Source: a virus. From it: DNA of 20,572 nucleotides. The notes below the pieces were generated by a model. It was not told the DNA's origin. It worked only from the letters and a program-made list of their open reading frames with translations, and made no database searches. The position numbers were made by a program, and so were the translations under genes. The DNA lies in the IMG/VR virus record IMGVR_UViG_3300021477_000032, positions 1 to 20,572 of that record. One strand, written 5' to 3'. Positions 1 to 5,895 of this stretch are shown here, piece after piece. How positions within the stretch are numbered: the first letter of the stretch is position 1; each line of letters starts with the position of its first letter.

Positions 1-564
1 ATCTATAATTAGTAAATCAAAATTCTTGTGATTTTTCAATGATTTAGAATCAATGTTTTCTATGACAATCGAACCATCATCAGGCAGCACATTTAACAGC
101 GTTTCAGTTAATTGCCGCTTTAGTTCCAGGTTAGGCACTATAACCAAGGTTCGAACATTCATGGCAGCTATTATACCAGCAATCATCAAAGATTTGCCGG
201 TTCCAGTAGCACTGCTAATAATGCCACGTTCTTCACGTTTAAATGCCTCTATGGCGTCGATTTGGTAATGACGTAGGGTAACGCCGTATGGAACGTAGGA
301 AGGCCTTATAGCTGGCTTTATGCGCAAGTCCTTAACTTCAAACTTTAGGTTACTCCACAGCAGATGTTCCAATAAGCGGCTAATCAATCCAGTGGGGAAT
401 TCGCCTCTTTTTGAGACTAAAGACTTCTTCCTAGGACCAAACCTTGAGAAATGGGCTGAACTACCTCCAACAGTATAGCTTAAAAAGGCCTTAATCTGGA
501 CTTCTTCAGTCTTAGATAGGTCCTTGATAGTTGAGTAGCTATTGCCAATCTCAATTTGAATCAC
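1..564 (-). CDS. UvsW-like SF2 DNA/RNA helicase, N-terminal part (cut by window edge)
   Basis: The visible 188 residues are the N-terminal part of a superfamily 2 helicase. A Q-motif-like LRHYQIDAIEAF is followed by Walker A/motif I SSATGTGKSLM, motif Ia LVIVPNLELKRQ and LLIID, the first residues of the DExH box, where the window ends. Roughly 95 residues precede the helicase core, as in phage T4 UvsW-type proteins. UvsW-type helicases unwind branched DNA and R-loops during recombination-dependent replication, which fits the recombination genes on the other strand. The chosen start is GTG at 564-562. It overlaps the TGA of the upstream collagen-like gene as GTGA, so translation is probably coupled; I see no good Shine-Dalgarno site of its own. 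Helicase class is secure, UvsW orthology is inferred. Confidence 0.85.
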   Translation of the reverse strand, partial: MIQIEIGNSYSTIKDLSKTEEVQIKAFLSYTVGGSSAHFSRFGPRKKSLVSKRGEFPTGLISRLLEHLLWSNLKFEVKDLRIKPAIRPSYVPYGVTLRHYQIDAIEAFKREERGIISSATGTGKSLMIAGIIAAMNVRTLVIVPNLELKRQLTETLLNVLPDDGSIVIENIDSKSLKNHKNFDLLIID

Positions 565-1073
565 TGAATTACGCAGTTAGGTAAAATCGTTAAAGTACAG
601 CTGGCATTAATGCCATCAGAAGTATAGGTTCCAGGAGTCAACAATGAAAGGAACCCATCATTAGCCGAATAAACGCCGTAAAGCTGGTTATCAATGCATA
701 GCGCTACTTCAGGGAAGGAAGATGGGTAAGTAGGTGTAAAACCTGAGCATAATTGGATTATGTTGACCACAGTGCCATTAGTTCCAGGACTTCCAGAAGG
801 TCCTTGTGGCCCTACTGCTCCTGTATCTCCATTGCAGATAATGGTGATGTTATTATTGATTGTTACCTCAGTACCTCCAAATGGACAATCGTTGTGGCTA
901 GCTGGCTGAGTCGTTACTACCGGCGTTACTCCTGCTACCCCTTGGATACCTTGTACGCCCTGGGGACCACGTACGCAAGCTGTAAAGGCTATTAGGATGG
1001 CTACTAGAGCTAAAAGCATAAAAACTCCTATCATGTAAAGTTCGTCATAGGTCAACTTATGTCTACGGTGCAT
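561..1073 (-). CDS. Membrane-anchored collagen-like protein
   Basis: This 170-residue protein starts with a basic segment and one hydrophobic helix (about 12-32). The helix ends in FTAC with Cys33, a possible but imperfect lipobox (F rather than L/V/I at -3). Two Gly-X-Y collagen-like tracts follow: residues 36-48 (GPQGVQGIQGVAG) and 82-100 (GDTGAVGPQGPSGSPGTNG). The C-terminal 70 residues form an unrecognised Cys-containing, beta-rich domain. Cysteines at 63 and 80 and several later ones suggest an oxidising compartment. The likely form is a surface-exposed or periplasmic trimer anchored at the N-terminus (inference). ATG at 1073 has a strong AGGAGGG site four bases upstream. The stop overlaps the helicase start, so a membrane protein and a helicase share one transcript. 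Role unknown; superinfection exclusion or virion decoration are possibilities. Confidence 0.85.
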   Translation of the reverse strand: MHRRHKLTYDELYMIGVFMLLALVAILIAFTACVRGPQGVQGIQGVAGVTPVVTTQPASHNDCPFGGTEVTINNNITIICNGDTGAVGPQGPSGSPGTNGTVVNIIQLCSGFTPTYPSSFPEVALCIDNQLYGVYSANDGFLSLLTPGTYTSDGINASCTLTILPNCVIQ

Positions 1074-1124
1074 AAACCCTCCTAAATCAGCCTATAGGCC
1101 CTTAGCCCTAAAGTCAATAAAAAT

Positions 1125-1154
1125 ATTATAATAAAGTTCTTGACAAAGCCTTAA
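1125..1154 (-). promoter_or_regulatory. Possible leftward promoter for the collagen-like/helicase operon
   Basis: On the minus strand a perfect -10 TATAAT lies at 1130-1125. With an 18-base spacer the -35 would be TTAAGG at 1154-1149, matching TTGACA at only three of six positions. Transcription would start near 1118 and leave about 45 bases before the start codon. It overlaps the -35 of the rightward promoter at 1140, so the two could interfere. Confidence 0.35.
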
Positions 1155-1168
1155 AACTTTGTTAAAAT
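1140..1168 (+). promoter_or_regulatory. Strong rightward sigma70-type promoter with extended -10
   Basis: TTGACA (1140-1145) is followed by a 17-base spacer and TAAAAT (1163-1168), with TGT directly before the -10 giving an extended -10 (TGn). Transcription should start near 1175. This is over 200 bases upstream of the first rightward gene, so the transcript carries a long leader or a separate RNA. The architecture is shared with the sites at 14389 and 15552. Confidence 0.75.
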
Positions 1169-1174
1169 GAGCAT

Positions 1175-1344
1175 AGTCGTTAAGCCAAATGCTGTATTGC
1201 CCTAATAGGAGACACCATGAGGGTTTAGGGGATGGGATCTTAGCTCTAGCCGTTTAGGCATTCAGACCTTCCACCTTAAGTAGAATACCATCTATATTAT
1301 GTAATTACAATATAAATCTTTGGGCCCTTAGTAAAATTTATTGC
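1175..1344 (+). other. Untranslated leader or small-RNA region
   Basis: About 170 bases between two rightward promoters hold no convincing gene. CCCTAA at 1200-1205 can pair with TTAGGG at 1225-1230. This encloses a Shine-Dalgarno-like TAGGAG and an ATG (1217) that opens only a three-codon frame (Met-Arg-Val-stop). Further on are a GCC/GGC mini-hairpin around 1249-1259 and a perfect ten-base palindrome TGTAATTACA at 1300-1309 in AT-rich DNA, which could be an operator half. No rho-independent terminator is visible. It may be a regulatory leader or a small RNA. The function is unknown and the structure was judged by eye only. Confidence 0.35.
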
Positions 1345-1372
1345 TTGACTCTTATACTTTCCTTGGTATCCT
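1345..1372 (+). promoter_or_regulatory. Second rightward promoter candidate
   Basis: TTGACT (1345-1350), a 16-base spacer ending in TGG, then TATCCT (1367-1372): the same extended -10 design as the sites at 1140, 14389 and 15552, but with a poorer -10 (four of six). The predicted start near 1379 leaves only about nine bases before the ATG at 1388, just including AGAGG. Confidence 0.45.
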
Positions 1373-1387
1373 TTACTTAGAGGTTTT

Positions 1388-1624
1388 ATGTGTATTTTAT
1401 GCATTGAAATAGCTAAAGGTAAAATGACTGTAGCTGAAGCTGGCAGGGCTTTAGATGAAATGACTATTACTGAGGAGCATGAGGATGAAGTCCATCAGCT
1501 TATAGTCGATACGTACACAGATAAGGAGCTATTTGAGTACTTCTTGAGTGGTGATTTATCTGTATGGCCACATGATGCAATCGATTATGGGGATATATTC
1601 TACAGGAGTTCTACCGATGTATGA
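1388..1624 (+). CDS. Small conserved-type phage protein, unknown function
   Basis: A 78-residue acidic protein that I do not recognise. It begins with MCILCIEIAKG, containing a Cys-x-x-Cys pair (Cys2, Cys5). An amphipathic helix-rich middle (VAEAGRALDEM) and many Asp/Glu residues follow. AGAGG lies five bases before the ATG. It is the first gene of the long rightward operon and directly follows a candidate promoter, so it is probably expressed early. The last codons overlap the start of the next small membrane gene (ATG at 1617). A soluble regulator or host-interaction protein would fit the position, but nothing in the sequence proves this. Confidence 0.65.
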   Translation: MCILCIEIAKGKMTVAEAGRALDEMTITEEHEDEVHQLIVDTYTDKELFEYFLSGDLSVWPHDAIDYGDIFYRSSTDV

Positions 1625-1709
1625 AGATATTAAGACCGCTATTATCGTATTGGGATATTTGTTCTTATTTGTAGCATTAACTGGCCTATTGGCCCATCTA
1701 ACCCAATGA
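1617..1709 (+). CDS. Small single-span membrane peptide (30 residues)
   Basis: ATG at 1617 opens a 30-codon frame beginning MYEDIK, followed by a hydrophobic helix of about 18 residues (TAIIVLGYLFLFVALTGL) and a short polar tail. AGGAG at 1603-1607 is nine bases upstream. It overlaps the end of the preceding gene by eight bases. It is too short for homology arguments. The clean membrane helix and ribosome site make it credible. Small early membrane peptides of phages include holin-like and host-takeover proteins, but no role can be assigned. Confidence 0.5.
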   Translation: MYEDIKTAIIVLGYLFLFVALTGLLAHLTQ

Positions 1710-1746
1710 ATGTATTCTGGGAGGATGGCGATATGGAGGAGTTAGA

Positions 1747-1884
1747 TTGAAACTCATGATTGTGATCTTTTTCTTTATTTTAGCAATTATTTACTTTGGG
1801 CTTACTTCTTACTTGCAGCAGCGACATAACTCATGTAATCTATTAGGGAGGAGTCAAGGCCATGTCTGTACTGAAAAAGAGTAA
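1747..1884 (+). CDS. Small membrane protein with TTG start (45 residues)
   Basis: TTG at 1747 follows GGAGGAG (1735-1741) at good spacing. It opens a 45-residue frame with one N-terminal hydrophobic helix (MIVIFFFILAIIYFGLTSYL) and a polar tail holding two cysteines. An in-frame ATG at 1756 is the alternative start but is too far from the ribosome site. The 3' end overlaps the next gene by 23 bases. It looks like an N-terminally anchored small protein; a spanin or holin role is possible given its neighbours but unproven. Confidence 0.45.
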   Translation: MKLMIVIFFFILAIIYFGLTSYLQQRHNSCNLLGRSQGHVCTEKE

Positions 1885-2377
1885 ATTTCGCACTATCTAC
1901 ATCATAGGCGAGATTAATGAGCAGTCCTTTGCACAGTTCCATGCTGATTGTCAAGCAGCTTTAGATAACCAGCTAGGTCTCAACCTTGTTATTCATTCTG
2001 AAGGTGGTTTGTCTCTCACAGCACTTGCTTACTATGATCTGATTAAGTCTTACCCCTTCCGCACTCGTTGTATGGTCCACGGTCATGCTCAATCAGCTGC
2101 TACCCTTATCTTTGCTGCCTGTAGGGAACGTTTTATGGGTAAGTCTGCTTGGCTTATGTTTCATGAAGATCAGCATGGAGATCTTCCAGATATGTCCACC
2201 ACTGGCATTGAAGTACTTGCCGATAGGGCACGCAGGTTTGAACAGCAATGGCTTCAGCTTATGCATGAGTCGACCGGTATGAGTATGGCAATGCTTGATA
2301 GCCTCCACACTCGGGAGACTTGGCTTAATTATGAACAGTGTTCGGCCCTAGGCCTTTTATCAGAGACTAAAGTATGA
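1862..2377 (+). CDS. ClpP-fold serine protease (S14-like), catalytic Asp apparently missing
   Basis: This 171-residue protein aligns with the ClpP fold. HSEGG (45-49) matches the SPGG oxyanion strand. GHAQSAATL (74-82) matches the GQAASMG nucleophile region with Ser78. WLMFHED (97-103) matches VMIHQP with His101. TRETW..YEQCSALGLLS (to 167) matches the C-terminal EAVEYGLVD segment. Where E. coli ClpP has its catalytic Asp in GLVD, this protein has Ser167, followed by Glu168. It is shorter than cellular ClpP (about 195-207). Such proteins may process phage proteins or interfere with host proteolysis. Its place in an early-type operon far from head genes argues against a prohead protease. GGGAGGAG about nine bases upstream supports the ATG. 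The stop overlaps the next start as ATGA. Confidence 0.8.
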   Translation: MSVLKKSKFRTIYIIGEINEQSFAQFHADCQAALDNQLGLNLVIHSEGGLSLTALAYYDLIKSYPFRTRCMVHGHAQSAATLIFAACRERFMGKSAWLMFHEDQHGDLPDMSTTGIEVLADRARRFEQQWLQLMHESTGMSMAMLDSLHTRETWLNYEQCSALGLLSETKV

Positions 2378-2574
2378 CGCCTAAATGCGTATACGTGTCA
2401 TGGCCGGTGTACAACGCCTTAGTCGAGAAGCTAGGAGCAGCTGCTACATTTGGCACTTTAGATTTTGATGATAACGAATCATTGCATACTTTATTGATTA
2501 GCGATGTTTACATAGTACCCAATGTGTTTAAACTTAGTTACAGGTTAGCTAGAAAGCAAAGGACCAGTAAATGA
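2374..2574 (+). CDS. Hypothetical small protein
   Basis: A 66-residue protein of unknown function, starting MTPKCVYVSWPVYNALVEKL. The middle is acidic (FDDNES) and the C-terminus basic (YRLARKQRTSK). No membrane segment, zinc motif or known catalytic pattern is visible. It is locked into the operon by ATGA overlaps at both ends, which supports its being real. The basic tail could bind nucleic acid, but that is a guess. Confidence 0.6.
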   Translation: MTPKCVYVSWPVYNALVEKLGAAATFGTLDFDDNESLHTLLISDVYIVPNVFKLSYRLARKQRTSK

Positions 2575-2738
2575 CTAAGCAAAGACGTGAATTAAATAAG
2601 GATATTTACTCACAAGAACAAATAATATATCATTTGAATAGGACTATTTCTGGCCTAAAAGCTAAACTCAAGAGAGAAAAAGCAATTCTTCAGTTCTTGT
2701 TACCCAAACCCAAACCTAAACTGGACCAAATAGTATGA
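2571..2738 (+). CDS. Hypothetical small basic coiled-coil protein (55 residues)
   Basis: ATG at 2571 overlaps the previous TGA as ATGA, and its own TGA overlaps the next ATG the same way. The product starts MTKQRRELNKD. It has a helical, Lys/Arg-rich middle (LNRTISGLKAKLKREKAIL) with heptad-like Leu/Ile spacing, and ends in a Pro-Lys repeat (PKPKPKLD). The two coupled junctions and the lack of any other way to fill this 160-base space make it credible. Function unknown. Confidence 0.6.
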   Translation: MTKQRRELNKDIYSQEQIIYHLNRTISGLKAKLKREKAILQFLLPKPKPKLDQIV

Positions 2739-3202
2739 CAATCCCTCAATTATCGCAAAAAACTCAGTTAATCGTTCTAGGCGTATCATGCCTAATCTGT
2801 TTTGCTTGCGGAAGATTCTTTGCTGGTAAAGCCGAAGTCAAGACCGAGCAGCAGATTACCGAGAACAAAACTGTTGACCAGGATAAGGATACCCATACCC
2901 ATACAGTTACGGTCACTACTAAGGCTAAAGATGGTACTACTAAGATCACCCAAACCCAAGATAGTGATACCATAGATATTAAGGATATTACCTCTAAAGT
3001 CCAGGAAGATACTAAGACCGATACCATACCTCCTAAGACCAACCTAACTAATGTGTCGGCTTTGGTCGGTAATAATTTCTCAAACGTCTTTGCACCAGTT
3101 TACGGAGTGTCAGTTACCCATCAAGTCCTAGGCCCGATAAGTATTGGAGCATATGGCCTTAACAATGGAATAGTAGGAGTGTCAATTGGCGTCAACTTTT
3201 AG
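2735..3202 (+). CDS. Membrane-anchored Thr-rich protein with beta-type C-terminus
   Basis: This 155-residue protein has an N-terminal membrane helix at about 11-29 (LIVLGVSCLICFACG). A long Thr/Lys/Asp-rich stalk follows (for example HTHTVTVTTKAKDGTTK). The glycine-rich C-terminal 45 residues have alternating hydrophobic residues and end in phenylalanine (GVSIGVNF), resembling an outer-membrane-type beta signature. The layout suggests an inner-membrane anchor spanning the periplasm, as in spanin-like or envelope-exclusion proteins, but I recognise no family. It starts at an ATGA overlap. The end contains the Shine-Dalgarno site and start of the next gene. Confidence 0.65.
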   Translation: MTIPQLSQKTQLIVLGVSCLICFACGRFFAGKAEVKTEQQITENKTVDQDKDTHTHTVTVTTKAKDGTTKITQTQDSDTIDIKDITSKVQEDTKTDTIPPKTNLTNVSALVGNNFSNVFAPVYGVSVTHQVLGPISIGAYGLNNGIVGVSIGVNF

Positions 3203-3584
3203 TCAATTAGAAGCTAAGATTGAAGCATCTTATACTGAGGGGACTTCCACTGAACAAGCTGAACTCCTTGCAGCTGAATTCCTTCATGCTCAACTCCACG
3301 TGTCTGATCTGCTTAAGTCTGCTAGTCTTGATGCTAGTATGCGCAAGTCAGGTCTAAAGGCCATTAGGGCAGCAGTATACCTAGAGGCTGCTAAAGCTTC
3401 AGACAAGAAGCCGTCCGATGTAATGCTTGCAGCAATGGTCGATTCACATGAAATCGTCCAACAGGAGCAGGAAGCCTATGATAAAGCCATCGCAGAATCT
3501 GAGTATTTAGAGCGTTATTACAATATATTCCAGAATGCTCATATCTATTATCGCGGTATCGCGAAAGGGAGTTTTGGATCATGA
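3186..3584 (+). CDS. Possible UvsY-like recombination mediator (TTG start)
   Basis: A 132-residue, almost wholly helical protein. TTG at 3186 is chosen because AGGAG at 3175-3179 sits six bases upstream and no ATG is near. By eye the layout resembles T4 UvsY (137 residues): a helical N-terminus, a basic middle (MRKSGLKAIRAAVYLEAAK), a segment ending in MVDSHEIV, and an aromatic C-terminal helix (LERYYNIFQNAHIYYRGIAK) resembling UvsY's final YWGILLDF...GFAIK region. UvsY loads UvsX recombinase onto SSB-coated DNA. The UvsX-like gene lies about 430 bases downstream. Family assignment is an inference from pattern and context; a hypothetical protein is the safe call. It overlaps both neighbours. 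Confidence 0.45.
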   Translation: MASTFSQLEAKIEASYTEGTSTEQAELLAAEFLHAQLHVSDLLKSASLDASMRKSGLKAIRAAVYLEAAKASDKKPSDVMLAAMVDSHEIVQQEQEAYDKAIAESEYLERYYNIFQNAHIYYRGIAKGSFGS

Positions 3585-3811
3585 AACACTTTGGAGCAGA
3601 AGAAGCCACACAACGCACATTGGAAGGCGTTCTAAAGCGAATTAAAGCTGATGCCGATCAAGGTGGTACGTACATACGTTTACATGAAACGTCACGCCAG
3701 TTAGTAAATGAATTGAGAAATCTTGGCTTTACTTTAACTCTCAAAACTGATACTTATGGCTGGTTATTCAAACAAAAAATATCGTATTATCAAGTGACTT
3801 GGGGAGAGTAA
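3581..3811 (+). CDS. Hypothetical small protein
   Basis: A 76-residue protein coupled to the preceding gene by ATGA. An N-terminal helix (ATQRTLEGVLKRIKADADQG) is followed by an alternating helix and strand pattern ending in YYQVTWGE. This looks like a small alpha/beta domain, but I recognise no family. It sits between a putative recombination mediator and the recombinase, so a DNA-transaction role is plausible by context only. Confidence 0.6.
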   Translation: MKHFGAEEATQRTLEGVLKRIKADADQGGTYIRLHETSRQLVNELRNLGFTLTLKTDTYGWLFKQKISYYQVTWGE

Positions 3812-3823
3812 AAGGAAGTTTCT

Positions 3824-4021
3824 ATGCATGAGCTAAAGATCAGATTTAGGTTGGGTAATTTCGTAAGAGTCAATACTAAAGACTTTTATGCTGGATGCCT
3901 TGGTCATACGGTAGATTATGAAATTATTGCTGGCGTGGGCACATTCTATAAGGTAAAATTAGAATTCGATGGTAGAATAATTGATGTTCCAGAATATGCC
4001 TTGGAGATAGCACATGGCTAA
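3824..4021 (+). CDS. Hypothetical small SH3-like beta-barrel protein
   Basis: A 65-residue, mostly beta protein. VRVNTKDFYAGCLGHTVDY followed by YKVKLEFDGRIIDVPEYALE resembles the KOW/SH3-like pattern of small barrels (a V-x-V strand, a Gly turn, then a substrate-facing strand). AAGGAAG lies before the ATG. The end overlaps the recombinase start by eight bases. Function unknown; the fold is inferred from strand pattern only. Confidence 0.6.
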   Translation: MHELKIRFRLGNFVRVNTKDFYAGCLGHTVDYEIIAGVGTFYKVKLEFDGRIIDVPEYALEIAHG

Positions 4022-4877
4022 ATTTGATATTTCTGGCATTGTAGCCGATGTACAGAAGCTTTATAATAAAAAAGATAGTATGTCCAATGTAAGCATTGGG
4101 GATGGCCTAAAGTCTATGACTGAAGGCGACTTCATCACTATGCCAGAATGGTGGAGATTAGCTACTAATACCCCTGGATTACCCTATGGCGCCATGGTCA
4201 TGATTGCTGGTGACTCTGACTCCGGCAAGTCCTCCTGCGCTATTACAGCTATGAAGGCAGCCCAAGAACAAGGTGCAGCTGTTATCTATGTAGAAACTGA
4301 GGGTAAAACCACTACCCAAGACCTAATAAATTGGGGAGTAGATCCAAGCCAAATCATGCTTGTTAAAAGTTCAGTAGCAGAAGAAGCATTTGATAGCCTC
4401 TTTAAGCTTTGGGACGGCTTTGCTAAGAAGTATCCAGATGCAAAGCTTTTAGTGATCTTTGATTCTATAGGTAACGTAGTCTCTAAACATGACCTTGAAA
4501 TGGATATGACTACCACTAACCAGAAGCCGGGTGGTAAGGGTAAAACCAACCGTCAAGGTATTAACTCACTTATTGCTAGAAGCCGTAAAGGTAACGCTGC
4601 TACATTGGTCATAAACTATACATATGCAAATATAGGTAGCCCAGGCAAAACCAATGCCGGTGGTAAAGCCCTCAACTTATTTAGCAGTTTGACCTTCCAA
4701 ACCTCCCGCAAAGGCTGGTTAGAAAAAACAGTTAAAGGCCAGAAGGTACGCATTGGAGCTAAAGTTCAGTGGAATTTATACAAGAATCATATCGATAAGT
4801 CGAATCCAGGCCCTAAGGTAGTTGAACTTGATATTACGGCTGATGGTATTGAAGTAGCTGGATTGGCCAATGAGTAA
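4014..4877 (+). CDS. RecA/UvsX-like recombinase
   Basis: A RecA-fold ATPase of 287 residues. Walker A is GDSDSGKS (66-73). A RecA-type catalytic glutamate lies in YVETEGK (Glu94/Glu96). Walker B is LLVIFDSIG with Asp150. A flexible DNA-binding loop region, GGKGKTNRQGIN, follows. It is shorter than T4 UvsX (about 390) and E. coli RecA (about 350), lacking a long C-terminal domain. It should form filaments on single-stranded DNA and catalyse strand exchange in recombination-dependent replication and repair. gp47/gp46-like genes follow directly and a possible UvsY precedes. The start overlaps the upstream gene by eight bases, and the end overlaps the nuclease gene by eight. Family is secure; UvsX rather than another RecA relative is by context. 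Confidence 0.88.
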   Translation: MAKFDISGIVADVQKLYNKKDSMSNVSIGDGLKSMTEGDFITMPEWWRLATNTPGLPYGAMVMIAGDSDSGKSSCAITAMKAAQEQGAAVIYVETEGKTTTQDLINWGVDPSQIMLVKSSVAEEAFDSLFKLWDGFAKKYPDAKLLVIFDSIGNVVSKHDLEMDMTTTNQKPGGKGKTNRQGINSLIARSRKGNAATLVINYTYANIGSPGKTNAGGKALNLFSSLTFQTSRKGWLEKTVKGQKVRIGAKVQWNLYKNHIDKSNPGPKVVELDITADGIEVAGLANE

Positions 4878-5895
4878 GCCAATAGCTGTTCTAATTAGCG
4901 ACATTCACTATAGTTTACAGACACTTGAGTTAGCTGATAAATCGCTTAGGATGGCTATTGATAAGGCCAATGAATTGCATATACCGTTAGTAGTAGCTGG
5001 TGATTTACATGATACCAAAGCCAATCTACGTGGCGAGTGTGTAAATGCTATGCTTAAGACGTTTAGATTGTCGCAAGTGCCGACGTTTGTATTAGTAGGT
5101 AACCACGATAAAATTCATGAAAAATCTAATGAGCATTCACTTAACTTCTTAAGGGATCATGTAACTATTGTAGACCAGGCCTTCTCACCGGGCGTTCTAC
5201 CAGAAGTACACTTCATTCCATATCAATCAACAGTAGCAGATTTTACTTGGGAGCTAGCTCGCCTTAAAACTAATAAAATAATCATATGCCATCAGGGAGT
5301 TACAGGTTCCATAGGCGGCCATTATATACAAGATCCAAGTGCTGCTAATAAACACGAAGTTGGTAGTTTCAGATTCATCAGCGGTCATTATCATAGCCGA
5401 CAGGATATAGACCTTCCATTTGACGGTAAGTGGTCTTATATCGGTAATCCGTATACATTGACCTTTGGAGAAGCTAATGATCCAGAAAAAGGGTTCCAGA
5501 TTCTAAACGAAGATGGCTCATTGACCTTTGTTCCAACTAACCTCAGGAAGCATATAGTCATTGATGTACATCTATCAGATTCGGACGAATTAGTAGTGCA
5601 TAATGGATATTATGAAGTTAGCGCACAAGATATAGTTCAAGTTAGACTTAAAGGTTCTAAGTCACAGTTACCACGTATCAATAAATTCAAAGTCGGCCAA
5701 ATACTTGGATTACAGGACTTTAAACTTGACTTAATACCAAATGACGATAAACTAGAGACTGAAGGCCTAAAAAATCTGTCCCAAGTTGAGATTTTAGATG
5801 GCTTAATCGATAAGTTACCAGAACACGCCGCTAAAGACGCTCTAAAGGTATTATGGAGGAGTTTAAATGAAGCTGCTAAAGGCAATGGTAACTAA
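4870..5895 (+). CDS. SbcD/Mre11-like exonuclease subunit (T4 gp47 type)
   Basis: This 341-residue metallophosphoesterase carries the full Mre11/SbcD motif series: SDIH (Asp11, His13), GDLHD (44-48), GNHD (77-80), CHQG (His141) and GHYH (His173, His175). These bind the two metal ions of the exo/endonuclease. Length matches T4 gp47 (339 residues). It would act with the SbcC/gp46-like ATPase encoded next to trim DNA ends and give the recombinase a single-stranded tail. The ATG overlaps the recombinase stop by eight bases, and the 3' end overlaps the ATPase gene by 29 bases, whose ribosome site is inside this gene. Strong assignment. Confidence 0.92.
   Translation: MSKPIAVLISDIHYSLQTLELADKSLRMAIDKANELHIPLVVAGDLHDTKANLRGECVNAMLKTFRLSQVPTFVLVGNHDKIHEKSNEHSLNFLRDHVTIVDQAFSPGVLPEVHFIPYQSTVADFTWELARLKTNKIIICHQGVTGSIGGHYIQDPSAANKHEVGSFRFISGHYHSRQDIDLPFDGKWSYIGNPYTLTFGEANDPEKGFQILNEDGSLTFVPTNLRKHIVIDVHLSDSDELVVHNGYYEVSAQDIVQVRLKGSKSQLPRINKFKVGQILGLQDFKLDLIPNDDKLETEGLKNLSQVEILDGLIDKLPEHAAKDALKVLWRSLNEAAKGNGN

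Noticed and set aside
753-995. 80-residue plus-strand frame opposite the collagen-like gene
   Set aside because: Shadow of the minus-strand gene: no ribosome site, composition reflects the antisense of Gly-X-Y codons.
1231-1292. tRNA-like stretch: GATGGGA/TACCATC ends and a TTAGCTC D-arm-like motif
   Set aside because: Only about 62 bases, no T-arm with TTC-purine-A, no proper anticodon arm, and a mismatch in the end stem.
1290-1330. Possible bidirectional terminator around the AT palindrome and GGGCCC
   Set aside because: No GC-rich stem followed by a T-run on either strand; better described as a possible operator.
1706-1750. 14-codon frame MNVFWEDGDMEELD coupled by ATGA to the 30-residue membrane peptide
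   Set aside because: Very short and without its own ribosome site; more likely a leader whose translation helps the TTG gene at 1747. Kept as a note, not a gene.
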